In this document: positions 50,385-58,842 of the stretch, piece by piece
How the letters are laid out: each line of letters begins with the position of its first letter
Position numbering within the stretch: position 1 is the stretch's first letter
NCBI RefSeq assembly: GCF_000519305.1
Contig: NZ_KI912610.1
Span: 527,948 to 591,947, forward strand
DNA from: Mesorhizobium ciceri WSM4083
Lineage (GTDB): Bacteria; Pseudomonadota; Alphaproteobacteria; Rhizobiales; Rhizobiaceae
Length of the DNA stretch: 64,000 nucleotides
Direction of reading: 5' to 3'
Translations under genes and position numbers: made by a program
Notes under the pieces: model-generated
Databases searched by the model: none
What the model saw: only the letters and a program-made list of their open reading frames with translations
Told to the model about the DNA's origin: nothing

Positions 50385-51542
50385 CTAGAGAACGCTGGTT
50401 TCGATGATGTCGACGCCGCGGATGCGATCGATCAGGTAGACGATGCCGCGGTCGTCGATGGTCACGTCGTTGGACGAGGAACGCTCCGCCCCCTCCGGCG
50501 CGTCGGGCATGAAATGGCCGACTTCCTTCGGCGCGAACGGATCGGCGATGTCGACGAGGCGCAGCCCCTGCGCGAACCACGCAAAGGGAATGACGGTTCC
50601 ATTGAACCGCTCGGAGGGCTGATGGCAGCCGGTCATCGGCGGTTGCGGCGCACCGTCCAGGTCGAGGCCCGGCACCTGGAAGGTCGAGATCGGCAACGGG
50701 TTGGTCTCGTCGGTGATGTCGTAGATCCAGGTGAAGGCCGGCGGTGAAGGTCGCAGTTTGGCGACATCCTCGTCGGCCACCACCATGATGTTGCGGCCCT
50801 TCAGCAACTGCGGGATGGGTAGGCATGTGTGCGTGGGATGGGGAAAGCCAGGGCTCGAATTGACGTGCGAGACCAGTTTCGGCTTGGTGATGTCCGAAAT
50901 GTCGAGAATGAACAGGCCGTGATGCCAGTAGCTGACATAGAGCCGGTCGCCCATGCGCAGCGGATGGTGGCAGCGCGGCGTGACATAGTCGTGCCACGGA
51001 TACTCTTCGCCGCCCCCGGTCCACTGGCCGGGTATCCACCAGCGGCCTACCTCGACCGGATGTGCCGGATCGATCAGGTCGAGGATCATCACAATGTTGC
51101 CTACATAGCCGTCGGCGGTTGGCGAGATGTAGGCGTAACGGCCGTCGAAGTCGTAGCGGTGGACGCCCTTGCCGCCGGTTATCCATTTCGAGATGAGCTT
51201 GGGCTGTGTCGGCTTGGTGGTGTCGTAGAGCGCCAGTCCGCCGCCGAAATCGGCCGGGCCGGCGTCGCCAAAGCGCTCGTGGTTGATGATCATCAGTCCG
51301 TCCTTGGCCCGCACCTTGTGCGAGTGCCAGCCGGGCGGGACATCGATCGTCGTAATTTTGCGCGGATTGCGCGGGTCGGAAATGTCGACCAGCGTCGTGC
51401 CGCTCGGCGGCCGCATGTGGCCGATATAAAGGATGTTGCCATCGACCCAGACCTGGCCGCCGCCTGGACAGTCGACATGGCCGATCTGCTTGGTGTTGAA
51501 CGCCGAAACCAAATGTATACGCCCTTGCTGCTGAAACGTCAT
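50385..51542 (-). CDS. LVIVD-repeat (beta-propeller-like) protein of unknown function
   Basis: Protein of 385 residues with repeated units of the form ...TTLVDISDPRNPRKITTIDV, MILDLIDPAHPVEVGRWWI, LFILDISDITKPKLVSHV and LRLVDIADPFAPKEVGHF, the LVIVD repeats that fold as a propeller. Many His and Cys residues (HSHKV, CHHPL, GCHQP) might bind a metal. No signal peptide, so cytoplasmic. Chosen start is the ATG at 51542; the frame is open upstream without repeat homology. It lies between the bicupin dioxygenase and RidA genes; a lactonase or other enzymatic role in the pathway is possible but undocumented. Confidence 0.7.
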   Translation of the reverse strand: MTFQQQGRIHLVSAFNTKQIGHVDCPGGGQVWVDGNILYIGHMRPPSGTTLVDISDPRNPRKITTIDVPPGWHSHKVRAKDGLMIINHERFGDAGPADFGGGLALYDTTKPTQPKLISKWITGGKGVHRYDFDGRYAYISPTADGYVGNIVMILDLIDPAHPVEVGRWWIPGQWTGGGEEYPWHDYVTPRCHHPLRMGDRLYVSYWHHGLFILDISDITKPKLVSHVNSSPGFPHPTHTCLPIPQLLKGRNIMVVADEDVAKLRPSPPAFTWIYDITDETNPLPISTFQVPGLDLDGAPQPPMTGCHQPSERFNGTVIPFAWFAQGLRLVDIADPFAPKEVGHFMPDAPEGAERSSSNDVTIDDRGIVYLIDRIRGVDIIETSVL

Positions 51543-51597
51543 TTCGATGTCCCCGCCGCCAATCGCGGCGGGACAGTGCTTGCCGAAGGACCGGAAA

Positions 51598-52749
51598 CTA
51601 GACGAGGCGGAGCAGGTCGCCGGCCTGGTTGCGGCCCCAGCGCTTGTAGAGGAGCAGCGCCTTCTGCGTCGGCGCATCAGTGGCGCCGAAGAAGATCACC
51701 GGCTCGCTCGACGAGCCGTTGACATGCTCGACCCAGGAACCGCCAGGTATGGCGATGGTGTCGAACTGGTTCCAGTCATAACGTTTGCCGTCGATGATCG
51801 AATGGCCGTTGCCGCGGAACGGCGCCAAGAGCAGGCTGGCGGTCTCGCGCTGCGGCAAGGTCTTCTCGCCGGGGCGCAGCATCTGCACGTAGAAATTGAT
51901 GGTGTGGAAGACGGGTCCGCCGGTGGTCGGATCGACATAGTCGATGACGATGCCTTCATGGGGGTCGCCATCCCAATCCTTGTGGGCGTCGAGGACCGCT
52001 TCCATCTTCTCCCAGCGATAGACATACATCGGCGACGACAGGCCGCCGCCGCGCTTGTGGTCGACAAAACGCGGCATCAGGCCACCCTCGCCATAGATGC
52101 GCTGTGAGTAGTCACCGGGATAGCGGGCGGTCTGCACCTTCTTCTCGACTTCCTTGCCATCGACCATCTCGGTGTATTTGTGGTCGAAATGGACGGCATG
52201 CAGCGTTTCGACCAGCGGCAAATCGAGCACCGACAGGTTGACCGCCTGCTCGCCGCCGACGGTGCCATGATTGTGCCAGGCGTCGTTGGGCGTCAGCACC
52301 ATGTCGCCCGGGCCGAAGACCACGTCTTCGCCCTCGACGCCGGTGAAATTGCCCTTGCCGGTCAGGCCGAAGCGGATGGCGCTCGGCGAGTGCTTGTGCG
52401 GCGGCATGATCTCGTCGGGATCGTTCAGGCGGTAGGCGGTGTACATGGTGCTGACTGATGCACGCTTGGGCGCAAGACCGGGATTGACCAGGATCAGCGA
52501 ACGGCGCTCACTGTCGTCCATGGTCACCAGTTCGGCGGCGCGCTGCAGCAGCGGCTCGATGTCCGAATAGGACCACACGAAGGGAACGGCCTTCGACGTC
52601 GCCATCAGCTGCTTGATCTCGTCATGGTCGACGCCTTCCGACGTCGCCCAGAACGGAAACATGTTCTTTGCGTAGAGGGCGTCATAGAGGCCCTTGAGTG
52701 CTGCCTTCTTGTTGGTGAGCACATCGTTAGCTGGTTGCGCCAGGGACAT
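51598..52749 (-). CDS. Gentisate 1,2-dioxygenase-like bicupin
   Basis: Bicupin of 383 residues related to gentisate, salicylate and 1-hydroxy-2-naphthoate dioxygenases, Fe(II) enzymes that cleave an aromatic ring next to a hydroxyl group. The iron-binding cupin has His118 and His120 (PPHKHSPSAIRFGLTGKG) and His159 (LTPNDAWHNHG). A second cupin fold occupies the C-terminal half. No maleylpyruvate or fumarylpyruvate hydrolase gene accompanies it, so gentisate itself is doubtful. The ATG at 52749 has a GAGAGG site; a GTG nine bases upstream is possible. First gene of the long minus-strand operon; its promoter carries TTGGTTG-type repeats. Confidence 0.82.
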   Translation of the reverse strand: MSLAQPANDVLTNKKAALKGLYDALYAKNMFPFWATSEGVDHDEIKQLMATSKAVPFVWSYSDIEPLLQRAAELVTMDDSERRSLILVNPGLAPKRASVSTMYTAYRLNDPDEIMPPHKHSPSAIRFGLTGKGNFTGVEGEDVVFGPGDMVLTPNDAWHNHGTVGGEQAVNLSVLDLPLVETLHAVHFDHKYTEMVDGKEVEKKVQTARYPGDYSQRIYGEGGLMPRFVDHKRGGGLSSPMYVYRWEKMEAVLDAHKDWDGDPHEGIVIDYVDPTTGGPVFHTINFYVQMLRPGEKTLPQRETASLLLAPFRGNGHSIIDGKRYDWNQFDTIAIPGGSWVEHVNGSSSEPVIFFGATDAPTQKALLLYKRWGRNQAGDLLRLV

Positions 52750-53040
52750 ATCGGACACCTCTCGTCACGAAGAAAATACTTCTAACCAACTCAACCGTAT
52801 TCGCATTGGTTTTGCACGACAATACCCAAATTGCGAATTTTATAAGTTTTTGGTTGAGGTGCATTTTTGAGAGGCAAATGCCCAGAAATAGGCAGAAATA
52901 GCCTAGAAATGCGTGAAATACGGATCGCAATCAGGGCGTGAAACCGCTTCGTCACGGCCACGCGGATGCGCATGACAGTCCAACCAACGCAGTTTTTCAG
53001 TCTCAACCAAAAGACTTTGGTTGTATTCCGGCCGCCTAGG
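52750..53040. promoter_or_regulatory. AT-rich promoter region with CAACCAA/TTGGTTG repeats
   Basis: 291 bp between the bicupin gene and the GMC gene, clearly AT-richer than its surroundings. TTGGTT-type elements occur at 52784-52789 (reverse), 52806-52811, 52850-52856, 52980-52987 (reverse) and as a perfect dyad CAACCAAA-AGAC-TTTGGTTG at 53004-53023. The same motif is clustered at 54726-54790 beside a GntR gene, so these are candidate operators of that regulator. Confidence 0.6.
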
Positions 53041-54669
53041 TCAGGCCGCCACGCCCTGTTGAGCGCGGCTGCGGATCAGATCCGCGGCCTTTTCGGCGAT
53101 CATGACGACCGCCGCATTGATGTTGCCGCAGACGAGGTCGGGCATCACCGAGGCGTCCACGACACGAAGTCCGGCAATGCCGCGCACCCGCAATTCCGGA
53201 TCGACCACCGATGCCGCATCGACGCCCATACGGCACGTGCCGGCCGGATGATGCACGGTGATCGAGGTCTTGCGGATATGCTCGTCGATCTCTTCGTCGC
53301 TCTCGCATTTCGGGCCGGGGAAGAACTCCGCACCAACGAACGGGGCCATGGACGGCTGACTGGCCAGGTTGCGCGCAACACGAAAGCCGGCGCGAAGCGA
53401 CTGCCAGTCGCGCTGCGAGGACAGGAAATTCTGATGGATCAGGGGCGCGGCGACCGGATCGCTGGACGCCAGCCTGACGCTGCCGCGGCTTTCCGGCTGC
53501 ACAGCAACGATACGGGTCGCAAAGCCGTCGGCGAACGGCGCCTTGAATGGCGACATGTAAGGCCATGCCCCAAGCGGTGCGGCGGTGAAAAGCAGCTGTA
53601 CATCCGGCAGCGGCCGGCTTGCATCGCTTTTCAGGAATGCCACGACGCCGCCAGGCACATCTCCCGAAAAGCCCTTTCCGGTGAGATAGGTCTTGACGAA
53701 ATCCAGCCCGATACGATCGGCCCGCATCATCTTGAGAAACGGTCCCGGCTGTTTGCGCCGATACATCAGGATGACCGAAACATGGTCCTGCAAATTCTTG
53801 CCGACCTGCGCACGATCGACCTTCGTCTCGATGCCATGCGCCGCGAGTTCGCCGCTGTCGCCTATGCCTGACAGCATCATCAGCTGCGGCGTGTTGATGA
53901 CGCCGCCGGCAAGCAGGACTTCGCGCCGCGCCAGTACTTCATGACTCGCCCCGCCTCTGGTGTAGGTAATGCCCGTTGCACGGCCATCCCTGAGCAGGAC
54001 CTTCGTCGCCATAGCGCCGGTCAGCACCTTGACGTTGCCGCGGCGCATGGCCGGCCGCAGATAGGCGGTCGCGGTCGAGCAGCGGCGGCCGTTCGCAATT
54101 GTCATCTGCAGGCGGCCGAAGCCTTCCTGTATGGCGCCGTTATAGTCGTCGGTCTGCGGATATCCGGCATCACGGCTGGCCGTCGCGAACGCATCGATCA
54201 GTTCGTCCTTGTAGCGGCAGAACTGGGTGTTCAGCGGCCCGCTGCCGCCACGGTACCGGCTTTCGCCTCCTTCCCAGCGCTCCTGCTTCTTGAAGTAGGG
54301 CAGCACCTTGTTGAACGACCAGTCCGTCAGGCCGCTTGCCGCCCAGCGATCATAGTCGCCGCTATTGCCGCGCACATAAGCCATGGCGTTGGTTGAGGAA
54401 GAGCCGCCTATGACCTTGCCGCGCGCGCATTCGACCTTGCGGCCGCCGACATTGGCCTCGGGCTCGCAGAAATACATCCAGTCGTGGCGGCGCTCGGTCA
54501 GTATCTTGCCCCAGCCGAGCGGGATGTGGATCATTGGATCGCGGTCCCAATCCCCCGCCTCCAGCAGAAGCACCGACACGGCAGGGTCTTCACTCAGCCG
54601 GTTCGCCAGCACGCAGCCGGCCGAACCCGCACCGACAATGACGTAGTCAAAGGTTTCGCCAGCCGGCAT
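53041..54669 (-). CDS. GMC-family FAD oxidoreductase, candidate 4-pyridoxic acid dehydrogenase
   Basis: Flavoprotein of 542 residues: FAD motif DYVIVGAGSAGCVLANRL, GMC signature 1 around GKVIGGSSSTNAMAYVRG, signature 2 GGVINTPQLMMLSGIG, and the catalytic end with HHPAGTCRMG and VCGNINAA, that is the usual His/Asn pair. It resembles choline/alcohol dehydrogenases. Mesorhizobium loti 4-pyridoxic acid dehydrogenase is, as I recall, a membrane-associated GMC-type enzyme of about 59 kDa, which fits size and context; an alcohol or choline dehydrogenase is the alternative. The ATG at 54669 has an AGGA site. It is transcribed towards the bicupin operon. Confidence 0.75.
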   Translation of the reverse strand: MPAGETFDYVIVGAGSAGCVLANRLSEDPAVSVLLLEAGDWDRDPMIHIPLGWGKILTERRHDWMYFCEPEANVGGRKVECARGKVIGGSSSTNAMAYVRGNSGDYDRWAASGLTDWSFNKVLPYFKKQERWEGGESRYRGGSGPLNTQFCRYKDELIDAFATASRDAGYPQTDDYNGAIQEGFGRLQMTIANGRRCSTATAYLRPAMRRGNVKVLTGAMATKVLLRDGRATGITYTRGGASHEVLARREVLLAGGVINTPQLMMLSGIGDSGELAAHGIETKVDRAQVGKNLQDHVSVILMYRRKQPGPFLKMMRADRIGLDFVKTYLTGKGFSGDVPGGVVAFLKSDASRPLPDVQLLFTAAPLGAWPYMSPFKAPFADGFATRIVAVQPESRGSVRLASSDPVAAPLIHQNFLSSQRDWQSLRAGFRVARNLASQPSMAPFVGAEFFPGPKCESDEEIDEHIRKTSITVHHPAGTCRMGVDAASVVDPELRVRGIAGLRVVDASVMPDLVCGNINAAVVMIAEKAADLIRSRAQQGVAA

Positions 54670-54725
54670 GCGTGATCCTCGGGAGAAAGACGGTCCGCCG
54701 CGATGGCAACCGTCGACATGGGCAG

Positions 54726-54790
54726 TCAACCATCGCGCAACTGGTGTTGTCAACCATTGCGTACAGTTGTAGATTGGTTGAATTGGTTGA
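54726..54790. promoter_or_regulatory. Cluster of TTGGTTGA-type operator candidates
   Basis: TCAACCAT occurs at 54726-54733 and 54750-54757, and the 9-mer ATTGGTTGA is tandemly repeated at 54773-54790. The cluster lies between the divergent GMC gene (start 54669) and the GntR gene (start 54874). With the matching elements at 52784-53023 it suggests one regulon. Confidence 0.6.
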
Positions 54791-54873
54791 GTGCCGTCGA
54801 ACAGGTTTTCGTGTCACAATATGATGCCGGGACGTTGAGTCGGCGGTCTGCCGATCGGACAGGAGATTTGGTT

Positions 54874-55551
54874 TTGAGCGCATTCGAGCCGCAGGTCGGA
54901 CCATCGGATCTCGACGACATCATCGCCGCGGTCCGCCAGTTGCAGCAGGGCGGCGGCAAGCTTCCGTCCGAGCGCGATCTTGCGGAACATCTGAGCGTCA
55001 AGCGCCATCAGCTTCGCAAGGCGCTTGAAGTGCTGCGCCTTTCGGGCGACCTCAAACCGGCGCGCGCCAGGCGGGCGCCGACCGCCCTTCCAAGATATGG
55101 CGAGGAACTGGTCAGGGTAACCAATCCGATCGAGGTCCTGGAATTGCGCCTGATCATGGAGCCGGGCCTTGCCCGACTGGCGTCGCTGCGCGCCTCCTCT
55201 TTCGAGACGGCGCGGATCCTCGACGCGGCAACCACGCCGGAGAACGCCCCGTCGGGTGAGGTCGACTTCGCTTTCCATCTCGCGATCGTTGCCGCGGCCC
55301 GGAACCACCTCGCCGCGGAATTCTACAAGATGCTGCGCCAGGTCGGTGTCGATGCGCGGGTGAAGGTTGCGCGCACCGCGGCACCCACCTGCCCCAAGCG
55401 GATCGCCCACCGCGACGGCGAGCATCGCCTGATCGCCGAAGCGATCTCGCAGCGCGATCCCGAAGCGGCAGAGGCCGCAATGCGCGCGCACCTTTTGTCC
55501 GTGCAGAGACAGATCATGGAACGGTCGAATGCCGGCGCCTTTGCCGCGTGA
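54874..55551 (+). CDS. GntR/FCD-family transcriptional regulator
   Basis: Regulator of 225 residues: winged helix (GGKLPSERDLAEHLSVKRHQ, then LRKALEVLRLSGDLKPARAR) and an FCD domain (about 90-220; VDFAFHLAIVAAARNHLAAE, then HRDGEHRLIAEAISQRDPEA). The start is set to the TTG at 54874 because AGGAGA lies 7 bp before it; the frame continues upstream through the operator cluster without homology. Divergent from the GMC gene and just upstream of the second GMC gene on the same strand, it probably controls the whole 45-57 kb catabolic set in response to a pathway compound. Confidence 0.88.
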   Translation: MSAFEPQVGPSDLDDIIAAVRQLQQGGGKLPSERDLAEHLSVKRHQLRKALEVLRLSGDLKPARARRAPTALPRYGEELVRVTNPIEVLELRLIMEPGLARLASLRASSFETARILDAATTPENAPSGEVDFAFHLAIVAAARNHLAAEFYKMLRQVGVDARVKVARTAAPTCPKRIAHRDGEHRLIAEAISQRDPEAAEAAMRAHLLSVQRQIMERSNAGAFAA

Positions 55552-55594
55552 TCGTATCAGCTTCCGACATTGAGCCTGTGCGGGGAATTTCAAA

Positions 55595-57142
55595 TTGAAA
55601 CGTCATTTCGACGTGCTGGTGATCGGCGCGGGATCCGCAGGCTCGGTTGTTGCCAGCCGGCTCAGTGAAGACCGATCGTGCCAGGTCGGCCTCATCGAGG
55701 CCGGGACGATGCCGGCCGATCCCGACATCGCCGATCCGCTGAAATGGACGATGCTCCAGGGCCGCGCCTACGACTGGAGCTACCGGACCGTGCCCCAGCC
55801 CTTCACCGCCAACCGCGTCCATGAATGGCCGCGCGGCAAGATCGTCGGCGGCTCGAGCTGCCTGCATGCAATGGCCTATGTGCGCGGCCATCCCGATGAT
55901 TTCGAACCCTGGGCGCAAGCCGGCGGAGAGCGCTGGTCCTATCGGAGGTTGTTACCGGGCTTCATCCGCAGCGAAGCCTTCACTGCCTTCGACGGGCCGA
56001 CACGCGGCAAGAGCGGCCCGCTGGACGTCTATCTGCCGGACGCCGAGGTCAGTCCGGTCGTGCGTGCCTACATCGCCGCCGGGCGCGCCATGGGCGCTCC
56101 CGCCCTGAGCGACCACAACAGCGGCGAACTGGTCGGCACCAGCCCCAATTCACTCAACATACGCGACGGCAAGCGCCTGAGCGTCGCCGACGCCTATCTG
56201 CCGCCGCAGGTCATGGCGCGGCCGAACCTGACCTTGCTCGCAGGCCACGAGGTCGAGCATCTGGTGCTGGACGGCCACAAGATCACGGGCGTGAGCGTGG
56301 TCTGCGAGGGTGAGACCGGAACGCTGTCCGCCGACCGGATCGTTCTTTGCGCCGGCGCCGTGTCCTCGCCGCTCATCCTCATGCGGTCGGGTATTGGTTG
56401 CCCAGATACGCTGAAGCAGGCGGGAATCCGCTGCCTTGCCGATCGGGGCGATGTCGGCCGCAACCTGCAGGATCATCTGCTGGCTCTTGGAAATGTCTAC
56501 AGCACGAAGAAGCCGGTGCCGCCTTCCCGCCTGCAGCACTCCGAATCGCTGATGTACCTGCATAGCGACGACCCGACCCGCTCCACGGGAAGTCCCGATA
56601 TCGTGCTCGCCTGCGTCGTCGCTCCGTCAGCGGCCGAGGGCCTGAATGCCCCGCTTTATGGCTCCGCCTTTACCATCCTGTGCGGCGTCACCCATCCGAC
56701 AAGCCGCGGGCGCATCACACCGAGCGGCCCGAGCAGCAACGATGCGCCGGTCATCGACCCGCATTATCTGGAAACCGAACACGACCGCGCGGTCTTCAGG
56801 ATGGCGTTGAAGCGGGCGCGCATGGTCGGCCATCATGCGGCTCTGGACGAATGGCGCGATACGGAGATCCTGCCAGGTGCACCGGTTCAGTCCGATGCCG
56901 AACTCGATGCTTTCATCGCCAGGGCTGCTTCCACCCATCACCATCCGGCCGGCACGTGCCGGATGGGTCGTGACACTGAGGCCGTCGTCGATCCTGACTT
57001 GCGGCTGAACGGCTTCGACAATGCCTTTGTCGTCGATGCCTCGGTGATGCCGGCGATCCCGAGCGGACCGATCAACGCGGCGATCGTCGCCATCGCCGAA
57101 ACCTGGGCGGCGTCTTCACGGGCTGCCCCGTCCTCAGCGTAA
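55595..57142 (+). CDS. Pyridoxine 4-oxidase candidate (GMC flavoenzyme)
   Basis: FAD oxidoreductase of 515 residues: DVLVIGAGSAGSVVASRL, KIVGGSSCLHAMAYVRG, and CAGAVSSPLILMRSGIG. The catalytic end has His448/His450 in THHHPAGTCRMG and Pro492 in PSGPINAAIV, where most GMC enzymes have Asn or His. In M. loti pyridoxine 4-oxidase the active-site triad is, as I recall, His460/His462/Pro504; the same 2 and 42 residue spacing is seen here. The enzyme oxidises pyridoxine to pyridoxal with O2, the entry step of pathway I. TTG start with a GGGGAA site, 43 bp after the GntR gene. Confidence 0.78.
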   Translation: MKRHFDVLVIGAGSAGSVVASRLSEDRSCQVGLIEAGTMPADPDIADPLKWTMLQGRAYDWSYRTVPQPFTANRVHEWPRGKIVGGSSCLHAMAYVRGHPDDFEPWAQAGGERWSYRRLLPGFIRSEAFTAFDGPTRGKSGPLDVYLPDAEVSPVVRAYIAAGRAMGAPALSDHNSGELVGTSPNSLNIRDGKRLSVADAYLPPQVMARPNLTLLAGHEVEHLVLDGHKITGVSVVCEGETGTLSADRIVLCAGAVSSPLILMRSGIGCPDTLKQAGIRCLADRGDVGRNLQDHLLALGNVYSTKKPVPPSRLQHSESLMYLHSDDPTRSTGSPDIVLACVVAPSAAEGLNAPLYGSAFTILCGVTHPTSRGRITPSGPSSNDAPVIDPHYLETEHDRAVFRMALKRARMVGHHAALDEWRDTEILPGAPVQSDAELDAFIARAASTHHHPAGTCRMGRDTEAVVDPDLRLNGFDNAFVVDASVMPAIPSGPINAAIVAIAETWAASSRAAPSSA

Positions 57143-57200
57143 CCGCGGCCGCGTCCGACAGTTCCCCTGGGTTCCGAATGGCTCTGGCTCCCAGCGATTG

Positions 57201-57953
57201 TCAGCTATGGAGATGCGTCAGTTCAAACGCGGCTCCGTCCTGGACGCCGGCCATGCGCTGCTCGGCGGACCGGAACATGTCCGCGAACTCCACCTGGTTT
57301 TCGAACACCACGCCGCCGACCTTGACGGTCAGGGCATCCTCGGTCCCTTTTGGCGCGAAATAGACTTGCGCGATGCGCGCCCTGATACGCTCGCCGATTT
57401 CCCTGGCTTCTGCTTCGGTCGCGCCGGCGAGGAAAACCCCGAACATCGACGTTCCCATGCGTCCAACCAGATCCTCCGCGCGCACCGACGATTGTATGGT
57501 CGAGGCTATGAGCCGCAAGGCTTGATCGCCCCATTCAAGACCAAAGCGCAGGTTGATGGACCGCAGATGTTCCGAATGGATGACCAGGAAGGCGCCCGAT
57601 TTCGGCCCCGGCACCGACGGCCGTGCCGTTCTTTTTTCGACCATCGACGTGAAGACCGCTCCGTTCAGGCAGCCGGTCATGGTGTCGAAGGTTGCCGACT
57701 TGTCGAGCTCCCGGCGATAGCGACGAAGCTCGATCTGTTTCAATCCAACGAACAGAAAAAGCGGAACGCCAAGGACAACGGGCAACAGGATTGCCGTGAT
57801 CATGCTGCGCCCAAATGCCGTCAGCGCCTCGGAGAACAGGAGCAGGTAATTGAGGCCGACGGAAACGCCCAGGATTGCAGCGGTTCCCAGAAAGGTCAGC
57901 AAAGCGACGCTTTTCCATGCCTGGTCGGTGGTGCTCGCCATAGTCTTTATCAC
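57201..57953 (-). CDS. Membrane protein with degenerate GGDEF domain
   Basis: Protein of 250 residues with two N-terminal membrane segments (about 15-37 and 48-70) and a C-terminal GGDEF-like domain (about 85-245) showing DTMTGCLNGAVF and RFGLEWGDQALRLIA, the usual substrate-binding landmarks. The active-site GGDEF is replaced by MGTSMFGVFL, so diguanylate cyclase activity is not expected; it may bind nucleotide, sense or be a relic. It stands alone and is convergent with the pyridoxine oxidase gene. Confidence 0.75.
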   Translation of the reverse strand: MIKTMASTTDQAWKSVALLTFLGTAAILGVSVGLNYLLLFSEALTAFGRSMITAILLPVVLGVPLFLFVGLKQIELRRYRRELDKSATFDTMTGCLNGAVFTSMVEKRTARPSVPGPKSGAFLVIHSEHLRSINLRFGLEWGDQALRLIASTIQSSVRAEDLVGRMGTSMFGVFLAGATEAEAREIGERIRARIAQVYFAPKGTEDALTVKVGGVVFENQVEFADMFRSAEQRMAGVQDGAAFELTHLHS

Positions 57954-58104
57954 TGGCCGATCTCCTGTGGTTGGGCTGGTATAAGGCCGGTGTGTTGCAA
58001 TTTCAGTTTCAAGGAAGCTTGCAATTTAATCGATTGCGTGATGACCCCATCAAGGCTGCGCCCGTGGCGGTTAACAAACAAAACATCAGGAAATGAATGG
58101 CAGG

Positions 58105-58809
58105 CTATTGCGCCGGGCCGAATATGCCCATCTCAGCCTTTCGGGCTGTCGCCTCCGCCTTGCCGTAGATGCCGCTCGGCAGCGCCGTGGCCCAGCCGTT
58201 GGAGACAAGCCAGGCGCCAACATCCTGCTTGCCCAGCCTGCATGGTGCGGCGACAGCAAAACGCTCGACGTCCGGCGGTGCGAAACAGTGCAGCGCGCGT
58301 CCCCTCAGCCAGGAATTGAAAACGGCGCGGGCGCGCACGCCGCAAGGCCAGGTGACGTCCTGAAACGAGCAGGAGCTGTCGAGATCGATGCCTCGCACTC
58401 CGCTGATGACCACCTTGCGGCCCATGGATTCGAACGTCGCCGACGATGTGGCAATCGGGCGGTAGAGCAAGACCTCCCGCCAATCCCCAGGCATTGGCGT
58501 TTTCGGGGGCACGGCGAGACCGAGCTCGCTGAGTGGCGGACGGGGCTCGGCCCGTTCGATCTCAGCGGGATCAAGCCGTGGCGGAGCGATCAAGTCTTGA
58601 GCAACCTTGCGCGCCGGCTCCAGGCGTTGCGCGCCGGCAACAGGGGTAACCGGCCGGACAGGCTGCGTATCGTCAACATCCGGCGACTGGGCACGGACCG
58701 GCCGATCGACCGAAAGCAACGCCCCACCTTGAATGATCAGCAGTATCCCGGCCAGAAGCAGGAGGCTTCCGAGGGCGATCGCCAAGCGGCTGCGGCCCGG
58801 CCTGCCCAT
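58105..58809 (-). CDS. Membrane-anchored thermonuclease-fold (SNase-like) protein
   Basis: Protein of 234 residues with one N-terminal membrane segment (about 10-30), a Pro-rich linker (about 38-95) and a C-terminal OB-fold domain resembling staphylococcal nuclease (GVRGIDLDSSC, CGVRARAVFNSWLRGRALHC, then DVGAWLVSNGWATALPSGIY). The catalytic Arg/Glu set of true nucleases is not obvious, so enzymatic activity is uncertain. Paired cysteines suggest a periplasmic location. It follows the lipoprotein gene on the same strand by about 34 bp. Confidence 0.72.
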   Translation of the reverse strand: MGRPGRSRLAIALGSLLLLAGILLIIQGGALLSVDRPVRAQSPDVDDTQPVRPVTPVAGAQRLEPARKVAQDLIAPPRLDPAEIERAEPRPPLSELGLAVPPKTPMPGDWREVLLYRPIATSSATFESMGRKVVISGVRGIDLDSSCSFQDVTWPCGVRARAVFNSWLRGRALHCFAPPDVERFAVAAPCRLGKQDVGAWLVSNGWATALPSGIYGKAEATARKAEMGIFGPAQ

Positions 58810-58842
58810 CAGCCTGAACAGGATCTCAGGGACTTGCGCCGG

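Noticed and set aside
51598..52749. Straight annotation as gentisate 1,2-dioxygenase in a salicylate/gentisate pathway
   Set aside because: The maleylpyruvate and fumarylpyruvate steps are not both represented and neighbours point to pyridine catabolism; only the family-level call is kept.
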